Below, one piece after another: positions 26,522-35,708 of a DNA stretch of 64,000 bases (positions are counted from its first letter, which is position 1; each line of letters starts with the position of its first letter). This stretch comes from CAZMRW01 sp964568805. Its GTDB lineage: Bacteria; Pseudomonadota; Gammaproteobacteria; Methylococcales; Methylomonadaceae. The position numbers were made by a program, and so were the translations under genes. The DNA lies in assembly GCA_964568805.1 (NCBI GenBank), contig CAZMRW010000011.1:4277-68276 (forward strand), read 5' to 3'. Under the pieces are notes generated by a model, which was not told where the DNA came from, searched no databases, and saw only the letters and a list, made by a program, of their open reading frames with translations.

Positions 26522-26739
26522 TGATTCGCGTTGTGAAATATAACTTTTTAATATTTGAGAGGATAGTATAGGCTAGAATTCATAACTGAAATGGTTCCGG
26601 CAAATATTACTGTTTAACGCAACCGGAAAACCGGGCGCATTCAATGTGCCTTTTAAACAGGATGCTCTGATCTTAGCATTACATCGATAATCTTGAATAT
26701 CATTGCTTGCTTCATCGTCAATACGCACCCGATACGCCG

Positions 26740-27996
26740 CTAGTCTACCAAATGCTCCCCCGCCCACAACTGTTCGATGGTTTCTCTTGCCCTGATCAAA
26801 TGCACATGGCTGCCGTCGACCAGCAATTCTGCGACTCGCGGCCTGGAATTATAATTGGAGCTCATGCTAAAGCCGTAAGCGCCGGATGATCGAATGGCCA
26901 ATAAGTCGCCCTGAGCAAGCGATAGGGATCGATTTTTTCCTAAAAAATCCCCGGTTTCGCAAACGGGACCGACAATGTCCCAGATTTGTGGTTGGTCATG
27001 ATGCGGCACAGCTTCGCGTTTGACCGGAATAATGTCCTGCCAGGCGCCGTATAAGGACGGGCGCACCAGATCGTTCATCGCCGCGTCAACAATCGCAAAG
27101 TTTTTGTCGGCGGTCGGTTTAAGATATTCCACCTGAGTGACCAGTATTCCGGCATTGCCGACGATGGCGCGGCCCGGTTCGATCATGATTTCAAATTCGG
27201 TATCACCCAGCCGTTCCAGAACGGCCCCGATATAATCGATGGGCTCGGGAGGCTCTTCATCCCGGTAACGTATGCCCAGTCCTCCGCCAAGATCCAGGTG
27301 ATGCAGTTCGATGCCTTCTGCCTTGAGTATCGCGACCAGTTCAAGAACACGATCCAGCGCATCGAGGAATGGCCGGGTTTCGGTGAGTTGCGAACCGATA
27401 TGACAGTCAATGCCGATGATGTTGATATGGGGCATCGCGGCGGCACGCCTGTATTCGGCTAGAGCCTGCCGGATGTCGATGCCGAATTTGTTTTCTTTCA
27501 AACCGGTTGAGATGTAGGGGTGCGTTTTGGCATCGACATCAGGATTGACCCGAAAAGATACCGGCGCGACAACACCCAATTGCCCGGCAAGCTGATTAAT
27601 ACGGTCAAGCTCGCCACTGACTTCAATGTTGAAACAGCGTATGCCGGTTTTCAACGCCGCCAGAATCTCATCTTCGCGTTTGCCGACGCCCGAAAAGACG
27701 ATTTTACCGGGATCGCCGCCGGCCCTCAGTACCCGTTTCATTTCGCCCAGGGAGACGATATCGAAACCAGAACCCAGACGCGCCAATAGGTTAAGGAGGG
27801 CTAGGTTGGAGTTGGCTTTAACGGCATAGCAGACTAAATGACGTTGATCGCCGAATGCACGATCAAAGGCATGCCAATGCCGTTCCAGCGTGGCTCTCGA
27901 ATAAATGTAACAGGGACTGCCGTATTTATAGACGATGTCCTGTACGGGGATATCTTCGGCGTAAAGTTCATCATTCCGGTAATTAAAATAATCCAT
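26740..27996 (-). CDS. lysA: Diaminopimelate decarboxylase
   Basis: A 418-residue PLP enzyme, fold type III, making lysine from meso-diaminopimelate. The PLP lysine lies in CYAVKANSN, phosphate-binding in GLGGGLGIRY-like HHLDLGGGLGIRY, and the substrate segment CETGDFLGKNR with the C-terminal SSGAYGFSMSSNYNSRPR. It starts 2 bp after the lptM stop. The next gene, dapF, makes its substrate. Confidence 0.96.
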   Translation of the reverse strand: MDYFNYRNDELYAEDIPVQDIVYKYGSPCYIYSRATLERHWHAFDRAFGDQRHLVCYAVKANSNLALLNLLARLGSGFDIVSLGEMKRVLRAGGDPGKIVFSGVGKREDEILAALKTGIRCFNIEVSGELDRINQLAGQLGVVAPVSFRVNPDVDAKTHPYISTGLKENKFGIDIRQALAEYRRAAAMPHINIIGIDCHIGSQLTETRPFLDALDRVLELVAILKAEGIELHHLDLGGGLGIRYRDEEPPEPIDYIGAVLERLGDTEFEIMIEPGRAIVGNAGILVTQVEYLKPTADKNFAIVDAAMNDLVRPSLYGAWQDIIPVKREAVPHHDQPQIWDIVGPVCETGDFLGKNRSLSLAQGDLLAIRSSGAYGFSMSSNYNSRPRVAELLVDGSHVHLIRARETIEQLWAGEHLVD

Positions 27997-27998
27997 GG

Positions 27999-28202
27999 TT
28001 ATTGGCTCGGCTCTTTTGGGGTTGCAGTTTCAGAATCAGCTTTTTCGGGTGGAGCCGCCAGATCTTGCGATTTGTCGGTTTTCTCTTCGGGTTGTGCTTG
28101 CGCCGGCGCTTTATCTTTCGGCAGATAAAGCGGTCCCGGTTGTCCGCATGCTGTCACGAACAGACAGATAAGCGATAAAAATGTTATTTGAATGCGTTTC
28201 AT
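27999..28202 (-). CDS. lptM: LPS translocon maturation chaperone LptM
   Basis: A 67-residue lipoprotein precursor with lipobox FVTAC (Cys19) followed at once by the LptM signature GQPGPLYLPKD, then a low-complexity Pro/Ala/Glu/Lys tail. LptM (formerly YifL) assists oxidative assembly of LptD with LptE. It sits immediately upstream of lysA, as in E. coli where it precedes dapF. Confidence 0.92.
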   Translation of the reverse strand: MKRIQITFLSLICLFVTACGQPGPLYLPKDKAPAQAQPEEKTDKSQDLAAPPEKADSETATPKEPSQ

Positions 28203-28253
28203 AAGGCGGCCTGCCGGTGAAAAAATATTAATGATAAGCCGAATCGACCCCTG

Positions 28254-29243
28254 TTAGAAAGCCGTGACTGAATTTGATTTAAAGTTAATCCAGATCGGAT
28301 CGCCCAGATTAAGGCTCAAATCGGTAAGCGCCTCATAGGTGATGAGCACCTGGAAGATTTCGCCCGCGGCAACGGTTATTCTGACTTTACCCATTTCGTC
28401 CGAAATAGAGATGACCCGGCCGTGAAACTGATTGCGAATGCTGGAAACCAGGGCATCCCGGGACAGCACGATTTCGTGCGGATCGATAGCGACATGCTGG
28501 CAATCGGAGATGTCCGCTGTGAGAATAATATTTATCTTGCCGGTGCTGAAGACATGATGATGACAACTGCCGCCATAGACGTTGATCAGCGGCGATTTAA
28601 CGCTTTCTCCCTGGATCAGGGAGATGACGTCATCAGCCAGGGCGGCTCCCTGCAAGCGATCATGGGTACAGAGGATGAACGTCGCTCGCGTTTCCTTAAG
28701 ATAGGCTACGATAAACTGTTCCAGCAATTGGACGCCGGCTTGATCAAGATGGCTGAACGGTTCATCGAGCAGCAGCACTTTGGGGCTGGTTACCAGTATT
28801 CTGGCCAGGGCTGATTTTTGCAACTCGCCGCCGGACAGGCATTTAGCGTCCTGATCTCGTAAATGGCCGATATTCAGATACTCAAGTACGTTATGGATTT
28901 TTGGCCTCCATAGACTTTTGTCCGTACCCCGGAATTTCAGCGCCAGCTTGAGATTATCCTGTACCGTCCCGCGTAGCATATAGGGCTTTTGTGTCAGATA
29001 ACCGATTTCATGTCTATACCTTGGCAGTTGTTTGTAATTGATCTGTTCACCAAAAAAACGGATGTTTCCGTAATGAGGGGGCTGGAGGAAAGCCAAAATA
29101 TCAAGCAAGGTACTTTTACCCGATCCGTTAGGGCCGATCAATGCGGTAATTTTTCCGGAAGCAATCGCCAAATCGGGTAAAGACAACGCGAGTTTGTCAC
29201 CATAATAAAAGCGGATGCTGGTTAGCTGATAGGCGTTAATCAT
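28254..29243 (-). CDS. ABC transporter ATPase with TOBE-like tail (oxyanion type)
   Basis: The 329-residue ATPase has Walker A GPNGSGKST (37-45), the signature LSGGELQKSALAR, Walker B VLLLDEPFSHLD and the H-loop histidine in LCTHDR. The C-terminal region (about 255-325: HGRVISISDEMGKVRITVAAGEIFQVLI) resembles the TOBE domain of molybdate/tungstate/sulfate importers (ModC/TupC-like). No binding protein or permease gene is adjacent, so this is an orphan subunit, or its partners are elsewhere. Directly downstream of the CysB-type regulator on the same strand (55 bp). Confidence 0.8.
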   Translation of the reverse strand: MINAYQLTSIRFYYGDKLALSLPDLAIASGKITALIGPNGSGKSTLLDILAFLQPPHYGNIRFFGEQINYKQLPRYRHEIGYLTQKPYMLRGTVQDNLKLALKFRGTDKSLWRPKIHNVLEYLNIGHLRDQDAKCLSGGELQKSALARILVTSPKVLLLDEPFSHLDQAGVQLLEQFIVAYLKETRATFILCTHDRLQGAALADDVISLIQGESVKSPLINVYGGSCHHHVFSTGKINIILTADISDCQHVAIDPHEIVLSRDALVSSIRNQFHGRVISISDEMGKVRITVAAGEIFQVLITYEALTDLSLNLGDPIWINFKSNSVTAF

Positions 29244-29298
29244 TCAGGAAAAATCTGAAAACGGCGAAATAAAAGTGCAAAAGGAACAGCCGTTATAT

Positions 29299-30198
29299 TC
29301 AATCGGTCATTTTCTTTGCAGCCAGCAGTAGCTCTTCGATAAAGTGTTGGCTATACATCGGCAGGTAGTTCTGCTTTAGATAGGCAATTTTAGTGATTGA
29401 ACTTGGGATTAGATGGGATAAATCCCTCGCGACCAGATCCTGATCGGTCAGGGAATCGTAGGCCATCCCTGCAATCAGGCCGACTCCCATACCCAATCGT
29501 ACGTAAGTTTTAATGACGTCGGTATCGGCCGCCGCCAAAATAATATCCAGTTCCAACCCTGCAGCTTTCAACGCGCTTTCAATATTTGACCGACCGGTGT
29601 AACCAAAACTATACGTGAGTATCGGAAAGGACGTTATCCGTTCGATGGATAATTCACCTTCACATAACGGATGATCCTTTGGCATGATCGCCGCGTGATG
29701 CCATTCATAGCAATGCCGGGAAACAAGTTCGTCATCATCGGCGACTTTCTCGGTGCAGATTGCGATATCCGCTTTATGCGCATGCAGTTGATCGATCAGC
29801 TGTTCCGGCGATGCCTGAACAATATAGATTCTGACCCCCGGATACTTTGCCCTGAAGCGCTGAATTGGCGCCGGTAAAAAATATTTGGCCTGAGTATGGG
29901 TCGTGGCGATATGGATGATACCCTGGCTACTGTCGAGAAAATCCGCTGCGATCGCCTGAATGTTTTGTTTTGCCTGATGAATGGCAGAAACTTCTTCCAT
30001 CACGCGCCGGCCGAGAGGCGTTAACGCAATCAATTTTTTACCGTTCCGTTCAAATAGCGGGGAACCCAATTCTTCCTCAAATAACTGCAATTGCCTGCTG
30101 ACCGCCGATTGCACCACGTGCATTTTATCGGCTGCTTTGGAGAGGTTTAACTGAGTTTCCTGCAAAATGCGAAGTAATTCGATCTGACTTAAATTCAT
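29299..30198 (-). CDS. LysR-family regulator of the CysB type
   Basis: A 299-residue LysR regulator. The N-terminal winged helix-turn-helix spans about 1-60 (LSKAADKMHVVQSAVSRQLQLFEEELGSPLFER), and the effector domain begins with IATTHTQAKYFLPAPIQRF, the CysB/Cbl signature. CysB proteins activate sulfate assimilation and sense O-acetyl- or N-acetylserine. The adjacent oxyanion ABC ATPase fits a sulfur-regulon context, by inference. No clear ribosome binding site is visible before the ATG. Confidence 0.85.
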   Translation of the reverse strand: MNLSQIELLRILQETQLNLSKAADKMHVVQSAVSRQLQLFEEELGSPLFERNGKKLIALTPLGRRVMEEVSAIHQAKQNIQAIAADFLDSSQGIIHIATTHTQAKYFLPAPIQRFRAKYPGVRIYIVQASPEQLIDQLHAHKADIAICTEKVADDDELVSRHCYEWHHAAIMPKDHPLCEGELSIERITSFPILTYSFGYTGRSNIESALKAAGLELDIILAAADTDVIKTYVRLGMGVGLIAGMAYDSLTDQDLVARDLSHLIPSSITKIAYLKQNYLPMYSQHFIEELLLAAKKMTD

Positions 30199-30504
30199 GA
30201 CATGAAAATTTTTTTATCGGTATTAAGAAAACTATGGCGCCATGTCGATTCAAAATCGATGCCATTAAGCCACGTTGTAATACTCCTGTCCTATCCCTGG
30301 GAATATAATTGTGGTGATCTGAAACTTTGTTTATTTTTTTGAATTTTCTTGCCGTTTATTAATCTAATAGTTGTTTAGTATTTTATACATGATCTATAAA
30401 CAACCCTATTGTATCATATTTTTAGATATAACATTCTAATAATATCGTTTTATTGTTAATAACAACAGCATTAAGATAGATCCCAAGCATAAAGAAACAG
30501 GTGT

Positions 30505-30570
30505 ATGAAAAAAGCGCAGACCGTTTATTTAGTTTTTGTGCCAACGGTTTTCTTCAATAGGAAGAATTAA
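30505..30570 (+). CDS. Possible 21-residue leader peptide
   Basis: A short frame begins ATG at 30505, 4 nt after AGGTG, and ends TAA at 30570. It would make a basic-hydrophobic peptide (MKKAQTVYLVFVPTVFF, residues 1-17). A terminator hairpin follows 32 nt downstream, the layout of an attenuation leader or of a small mRNA/sRNA. No run of a single amino acid suggests ribosome stalling. Confidence is low because such frames arise by chance. Confidence 0.35.
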   Translation: MKKAQTVYLVFVPTVFFNRKN

Positions 30571-30601
30571 CCTCAAGTTCTTCATTCCAGTGATACCCCG
30601 T

Positions 30602-30625
30602 GGCGGGTTCCGGCCCGCCTTTTTT
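30602..30625 (+). terminator. Rho-independent terminator upstream of EAL pair
   Basis: GGCGGG, loop TTCCGG and CCCGCC form a G+C-rich 6-bp stem at 30602-30619 followed by TTTTTT (30620-30625). It stands 205 bp before the first EAL gene, with no annotated gene immediately upstream except the short peptide frame. Confidence 0.85.
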
Positions 30626-30830
30626 AGGTAATGAAAAGCCGCTATCAGGAATGAAGTTTATCCTTTATTTCAATTGTCTCAACTGAAAAAAGGGTAAAGC
30701 CAGTCTTAAATCAAACGAAAAGACAGATCCGCGTTTGCGTTGCCTGGCTGATAACAAACCAGACCGGTTGAAGCCACTGCATTGACACTAACTTTTAATC
30801 GTGATCAGCCCAAAAGAAGAGGTAAATAAA

Positions 30831-31679
30831 ATGAATCAAACTGTTATTTCGACTTTAAATGAAAAAATGCAGGATGCGTTTCTTAATGATTTTAATGAAT
30901 ACCTGTTCGATGGAAAACCCGGACAATATACCGGAAATTATCGTGGTTTTGATTTGGAGAGTGTATTTCAGCCCATTGTTGGGAGCAAGAATAACCTCAC
31001 AATAGGCTACGAAGCGCTGCTGAGGCCTTCGATAGGCAGAGCCTTGCCGGTAGAGACGAGGTTTGTCTTCCGTTATGTCGTGGAAACGGGCGGCTTGGTC
31101 CTTTTCGATCGGATTTGCAGAACGCTTCATCTTCTGAATTTTCTGCCGTTCAGTACCGAACAGGATTTACTGTTTATCAATGTTCATCCGGAATTACTGA
31201 ACCATGTCGATGCGCACGGAAAAGTATTTGAAAGCATTGTGCATTCACTGTCAGTGCCGGCTCATCGCGTCGTTATCGAACTGGAGGAAAATTATCTGGA
31301 GGCCCCGTTTAATTTGGACAGGGCATTGAAGGGTTATCGGGATCGCGGTTTTAAAATTGCTATTTCGAATTTTTGCGGGGAACGAACCGATGTGAAACGC
31401 TTATGGCAAATTTGCCCGGATTTTGTCAAATTACATAGCGATATCCTGCATGCATCGGTTTACGATGAAAAAGTCGGTCGCGTGCTTCCCAAGCTTGTCG
31501 ACCTGATTCATGAATCGGGCAGCGAAGTCGTTATTCAGGGTGTCGAAACAAAGCAGCAGCTAGACATCGCAGAGCAGGCCGGGGCCAGATATAGTCAAGG
31601 TTACGGGGTATCCAGACCGGAATCCGCCGCTCATTGGCTGAATCAAAAAAATACCTGGCAACTCAGCCGTTGCGCATGA
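30831..31679 (+). CDS. Degenerate EAL-domain protein 1
   Basis: The 282-residue protein is an EAL-family domain that retains EALL (61-64), Asn117 in INVHPELL, Glu150 in VIELEEN and Lys200 in PDFVKLH, but has lost the metal-binding aspartate pair: the canonical DDFG is SNFC (179-182). The Glu of EGVET is Gln236 in IQGVET (235-240). Because these positions hold the two metal ions in cyclic-di-GMP phosphodiesterases, catalysis is unlikely, so a binding or scaffolding role is inferred. No GGDEF, PAS or membrane domain is present. The start at 30831 follows AGAGG; a GTG at 30801 would add 10 residues. It forms a pair with the next gene, 48 bp away. Confidence 0.8.
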   Translation: MNQTVISTLNEKMQDAFLNDFNEYLFDGKPGQYTGNYRGFDLESVFQPIVGSKNNLTIGYEALLRPSIGRALPVETRFVFRYVVETGGLVLFDRICRTLHLLNFLPFSTEQDLLFINVHPELLNHVDAHGKVFESIVHSLSVPAHRVVIELEENYLEAPFNLDRALKGYRDRGFKIAISNFCGERTDVKRLWQICPDFVKLHSDILHASVYDEKVGRVLPKLVDLIHESGSEVVIQGVETKQQLDIAEQAGARYSQGYGVSRPESAAHWLNQKNTWQLSRCA

Positions 31680-31727
31680 GATTCAGGTTTAAAAGATTGG
31701 GGATGTGTGAACAAAAAAGGAAGGTTT

Positions 31728-32597
31728 ATGCCATTACAACAGTTAGTCATCTATTTTAATCATAGATTCGAGCAGGAGCATCGCTCCAGTTTTCACCCAT
31801 TGATTTTACAGTCTGGAAGAGTATGTGGTCTTTTCGGTCCGATCAAAGTCGGCAGCGAATTTATCCCGGTGCGTCGCCGATCAAATCCGGCTGAGATAGT
31901 AGGCCACACCGTCGCCTGTTCGGTGATGACGCATGATGTTCATGATACACAAAAAGTCGAAATTGAAAATTCGCATAATGATCACGAACAACCGGCAGAT
32001 TTCGATTCAATCATCAATTTGGATCGTTTATGCCGCACAGTGCATATGCTGAATTACCTGCCGATCGTCCATTTTGACGGCATACTCTTCCTTGATGTCG
32101 ATCAGAGGCATATTCTTGGCATTAAGCGCGATCATGGCGCTTATTTTGAGGACGTTATCGCAAAGTGCGGTCTGGCGAATCACAATGTGGTGATTTCGAT
32201 GAATGTTAATCGTGTGTATCTGCCTCATCATGAGCAATTACTTGCAGGATTGACTAATTACCGCCGTCGAGGCTATCGGATAGCGCTTAATATCGGCAGC
32301 CTTTATTCGGCAAATTGGGTGCTTGATTTAATCGCCAGAACGGCGCCCGATTACATTCGGGTCCATGCCCCCAGGCAGTTCCAGGTTCAGCAAAGTGTGA
32401 CCCAAGCGTTAAACGATTTGAAAGGCGTGAAGGATTCTGTGGGCGCACAAACGATAATGCGAATTGACCGGGGAGAATCGGATGTTTTCACACAGCTGGC
32501 TGGATTCGATTTGGTTGAAGGCGGCAATGTTGATATTTTTTCGGGACAACAATTACCGGAAGTAGTGGGGGCTGCCGTGCCCGCATATCCGGAATGA
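31728..32597 (+). CDS. Degenerate EAL-domain protein 2
   Basis: The 289-residue protein is a diverged paralogue of the preceding gene. It retains the shared LDRLCRTVHMLNYLP (about 102-116), LDVDQRH and the YRRRGYRIALNIGS segment, corresponding to YRDRGFKIAISNF of the first. No EAL triad remains, the DDFG site is NIGS, and the lysine position is Arg (PDYIRVH). It is probably non-enzymatic. The start at 31728 follows AGGAAGG; a GTG at 31707 is also in frame. The sterol-desaturase-family gene follows 108 bp downstream on the same strand, so linkage is possible. Confidence 0.7.
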   Translation: MPLQQLVIYFNHRFEQEHRSSFHPLILQSGRVCGLFGPIKVGSEFIPVRRRSNPAEIVGHTVACSVMTHDVHDTQKVEIENSHNDHEQPADFDSIINLDRLCRTVHMLNYLPIVHFDGILFLDVDQRHILGIKRDHGAYFEDVIAKCGLANHNVVISMNVNRVYLPHHEQLLAGLTNYRRRGYRIALNIGSLYSANWVLDLIARTAPDYIRVHAPRQFQVQQSVTQALNDLKGVKDSVGAQTIMRIDRGESDVFTQLAGFDLVEGGNVDIFSGQQLPEVVGAAVPAYPE

Positions 32598-32705
32598 CGA
32601 TAAAAACAATTTACCGAGACATCAGACCCTGCTGAAAAACAGGCGGTCTCGTCGCCTGATTTTGATAGTTAATGTGTAATTTGCTATGTTCCGGAGGACA
32701 AGGCA

Positions 32706-33725
32706 ATGTCGAATTTTAATGTATTTATTGAATCCGTTGCCACGTGGCAGTCGATGATATCGAGGAATTGGGCATCGTTTGCGCTCCTGATGTTTTTTGT
32801 CCTGCTGTCAATTGCGGAAACCTATTTTCCCAAAAGGGATGTGACTGCGAAAAGATGGCGGCTTTCCTATGGAACCAACATTAGCCTGTTCCTGTTTAAC
32901 AGTACTGTGCTTTCGCTATTGTCGGTTTCATCGCTGCTGTTACTGGCCGAACGTTATGCAGGCCGCGGGCTGATCGCCGCTATTTCAAACCCGGCAGAAA
33001 AAGCCTTGATAGCGTTTTTAGCGTTCGATCTAACGCTTTATATCTGGCATAGGGTTATTCACCGTTTTGAGTGCTTGTGGATGTTTCACAAGGTTCATCA
33101 TAGTGATCCGCACGTCAACGTTTCCACGGCTTTTCGAATTCATGTGCTGGAATTATTGTTCACCAATGCCATAAAAGCCGTATATATCATAACGCTGGGT
33201 GTAGACAAGACGGTGGTGCTGGTCAATGAGACGCTCATGACCTTCTTTATCATGTTCCATCACAGCAATATGTCCTTTCCGGGCGAACGCCTCCTGGGCA
33301 GGATTTTTGTCGTTCCGTCTCTGCACCGGGTCCATCATTCCTTGTGCCGCAACGAACACGACCGCAATTACGGCGCGGTCTTCTCCATTTGGGACCGCCT
33401 TTTCGGCACACTGGAGGAGCTCGAACCCGCCGCCGTAGGCATAAAAAATAATCCGCCGCAGGATTTTATAGGTCTGGTAAAGTTCGGATTCAAGCGCAGG
33501 GTAACAACGTCATCGCCAACAATTCCATCGGGTTTGAGCGTGCAACAGATGATCGCCGAGGCAGCCTATTACAAGGCAAAAAATCGCGGGTTTTGTCCCG
33601 GTTATGATCTTTGCGATTGGCTGGAAGCGGAACGGGAAATTATCAAGCAGGTCTATGCAAATCGACCCGCGAGAGCTATGCGGCAGCATCCGGTGTCTAA
33701 GCGGCTGACTGGTGCACGGTGCTGA
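32706..33725 (+). CDS. Sterol desaturase/fatty acid hydroxylase family protein
   Basis: A 339-residue integral membrane di-iron enzyme. Histidine boxes are HRVIH (115-119), HKVHH (128-132), HH at 185-186 and HRVHH (207-211), followed by NYGAVFSIWDRLFGT (221-235). Members hydroxylate or desaturate sterols, carotenoids or lipids; the substrate here is unknown. Methanotrophs make sterols and hopanoids, which makes a lipid role reasonable but not shown. The C-terminal 60 residues after the catalytic region are longer than in minimal members. Confidence 0.88.
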   Translation: MSNFNVFIESVATWQSMISRNWASFALLMFFVLLSIAETYFPKRDVTAKRWRLSYGTNISLFLFNSTVLSLLSVSSLLLLAERYAGRGLIAAISNPAEKALIAFLAFDLTLYIWHRVIHRFECLWMFHKVHHSDPHVNVSTAFRIHVLELLFTNAIKAVYIITLGVDKTVVLVNETLMTFFIMFHHSNMSFPGERLLGRIFVVPSLHRVHHSLCRNEHDRNYGAVFSIWDRLFGTLEELEPAAVGIKNNPPQDFIGLVKFGFKRRVTTSSPTIPSGLSVQQMIAEAAYYKAKNRGFCPGYDLCDWLEAEREIIKQVYANRPARAMRQHPVSKRLTGARC

Positions 33726-34061
33726 CTCATTTCCTGGGGGGAAGATGGGGGGCATTGCCATCACCGGATGTCTTAATGATTCCGGCAAACGAGGACATAT
33801 TGTTCGCTGATATGCCGAGCGATAAACTGTGAAGATGGATACTCTTGTCACTATCCGAAGACCTGAATCAATAAAAGTGGCGTTGTTAATTACTGATCAG
33901 GCCTCCGGTTCCAATCGTTACAGGATCTATATCAATAGATAGGCATCCGGAGCGAGGATTGCCCTCTATCCGGACATGGAGGTGTCCGTCAGAGCTTGAC
34001 AGCCAGCACTAACTGCCCGCAGAATCGGTTATCGTAATCGATTAAAGTCAATATCCCTGCT
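33726..34061. other. Intergenic region upstream of selO
   Basis: A 336-bp non-coding stretch. It holds one hairpin, CGGACA-TGGAGG-TGTCCG (33971-33988), and a TTGACA hexamer at 33996-34001, with no convincing -10 element at the right distance. Nothing else is recognised. Confidence 0.5.
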
Positions 34062-35681
34062 ATGAATCCCCAAATGAAAATTACCCGTCTCGATGATCTG
34101 ATTTTCGACAATCGTTTTATTCGAGAACTGCCTGCCGATCCCGAAACGGCCAATCACCGCCGTCAAGTTACCGGCGCCTGCTATTCACGGGTAATACCAA
34201 CCAAGGTTTCCAGACCGCAATTGGTTGCTTTTTCACGAGAAGTTGCCGATCTGCTGGATTTGAGTGATGAACTGTGCGGATCTGAAGAGTTTCTCCAGGT
34301 CTTTTCCGGCAATCGCCTGTCGTCCGGTATGGAGCCCTATGCCACCTGTTACGGCGGACATCAATTCGGCTACTGGGCTGGACAGCTGGGCGACGGACGC
34401 GCTATCAATCTGGGCGAAATTATCAATCGGCGCGGACAGCGTTGGGCTTTGCAGCTAAAGGGCGCGGGGCCGACGCCCTATTCGCGCAATGCAGACGGTT
34501 TGGCGGTGCTGCGTTCCTCTATTCGTGAGTTTTTATGCAGCGAGGCGATGTTTCACCTCGGTGTGCCGACGACAAGGGCATTGAGTGTGGTGCTGACCGG
34601 GGACGCGGTCATTCGGGATATGTTTTACAACGGCCATCCGAAAGCCGAACCGGGCGCTATCGTCTGCCGGGTTGCGCCGTCGTTTACCCGCTTCGGTAAC
34701 TTTCAGATTTTAGCGGCGCGCGGCGAACTGGACCTGCTGCGGCAATTAGCCGATTATACCGTTCGCACTGACTTTCCCCATCTAGGCGAACCGTCCAAGG
34801 CCGTTTATTGTGACTGGTTTACAGAAGTCTGCCGCAGGACCGCAGAAATGATTGTGCACTGGCAAAGGGTGGGCTTTGTCCACGGAGTCATGAACACCGA
34901 TAACATGTCGATACTGGGTCTGACAATAGACTACGGTCCTTACGGCTGGCTGGAAAATTACGACCCCAACTGGACACCGAATACCACGGACGCAGAAGAA
35001 CGCCGTTACCGTTTCGGCCATCAGCCGCAAATCGCTTTCTGGAATCTGGGTCAATTGGCCAACGCCATCTATCCGCTGATAGAACAAGTCGACCCCTTGC
35101 AGCAGGCAATGAATATTTATACCAGTACGTTTGAACAAGGTTGGCACGCGATGATGGCGGGCAAACTGGGCCTGAAAGCGTATCAATCGGATAGCGATGA
35201 TGCGTTATTTAGCGAATTGCTGATGCTGCTGCAGATGGTGGAGACGGACATGACGATTTTCTATCGGCGGCTTGCGTTGATAAAGAAAGACGAAGAATCC
35301 CCGAATGAGATGAACGGCGATACGATGTTAATGCCTTTCAGGGAGGCTTATTATGTGCCGGAGCAATTAACCCCTGAGTACAAAACGCGGCTGCGCGATT
35401 GGCTTCAGCGGTATAGACAGCGTTTGCGGAGAGACGGAACTTTGGATGAAACCAGGCGCAGGAATATGAATGCCGTCAATCCCAAGTACGTGCTGCGCAA
35501 TTACCTGGCGCAGCTGGCCATAGACAAAGCCGAGCAGGGTGATTTCAGGATGGTGAATGACTTGCTGGAGTTGTTGCGCCACCCCTATGATGAACAAGTC
35601 GGCAAGGAGGAATTTGCCGTAAAACGCCCGGATTGGGCGCGCAGCCGTGCTGGCTGTTCGATGCTGTCCTGCAGTTCCTGA
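34062..35681 (+). CDS. selO: Protein adenylyltransferase SelO
   Basis: The SelO (YdiU) pseudokinase-fold enzyme AMPylates protein side chains in redox responses. The 539-residue protein carries RQVTGACYSRV, the GGHQFGYWAGQLGDGRA segment and FVHGVMNTDNMSILG, with a Cys-Ser-Ser C-terminal end (SCSS). In vertebrate SelO selenocysteine stands near this end; here the equivalent is Cys. It is longer than E. coli YdiU (478) with an extended N-terminus. Convergent with rbgA, 27 bp away. Confidence 0.93.
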   Translation: MNPQMKITRLDDLIFDNRFIRELPADPETANHRRQVTGACYSRVIPTKVSRPQLVAFSREVADLLDLSDELCGSEEFLQVFSGNRLSSGMEPYATCYGGHQFGYWAGQLGDGRAINLGEIINRRGQRWALQLKGAGPTPYSRNADGLAVLRSSIREFLCSEAMFHLGVPTTRALSVVLTGDAVIRDMFYNGHPKAEPGAIVCRVAPSFTRFGNFQILAARGELDLLRQLADYTVRTDFPHLGEPSKAVYCDWFTEVCRRTAEMIVHWQRVGFVHGVMNTDNMSILGLTIDYGPYGWLENYDPNWTPNTTDAEERRYRFGHQPQIAFWNLGQLANAIYPLIEQVDPLQQAMNIYTSTFEQGWHAMMAGKLGLKAYQSDSDDALFSELLMLLQMVETDMTIFYRRLALIKKDEESPNEMNGDTMLMPFREAYYVPEQLTPEYKTRLRDWLQRYRQRLRRDGTLDETRRRNMNAVNPKYVLRNYLAQLAIDKAEQGDFRMVNDLLELLRHPYDEQVGKEEFAVKRPDWARSRAGCSMLSCSS

Positions 35682-35708
35682 TTCCCGGTAGCCAGCCAGA
35701 GGTCAGCT

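Larger units (their letters stand above)
30199..30830. other. Long intergenic region between cysB-type gene and EAL pair
   Basis: This 632-bp non-coding stretch is AT-rich. It holds TTGTTAATAACAA, a perfect 13-bp palindrome (30454-30466), a short peptide gene (30505-30570) and an intrinsic terminator (30602-30625). Beyond the terminator, 200 bp lead to the first EAL-like gene and must contain its promoter; I see no clear -10/-35 pair. Confidence 0.6.

Noticed and set aside
26573..26767. 64-residue minus-strand frame overlapping the end of lysA
   Set aside because: Partly inside lysA in another frame, no ribosome binding site and no recognised family. The cysteine-rich tail is not conserved as far as I can tell.
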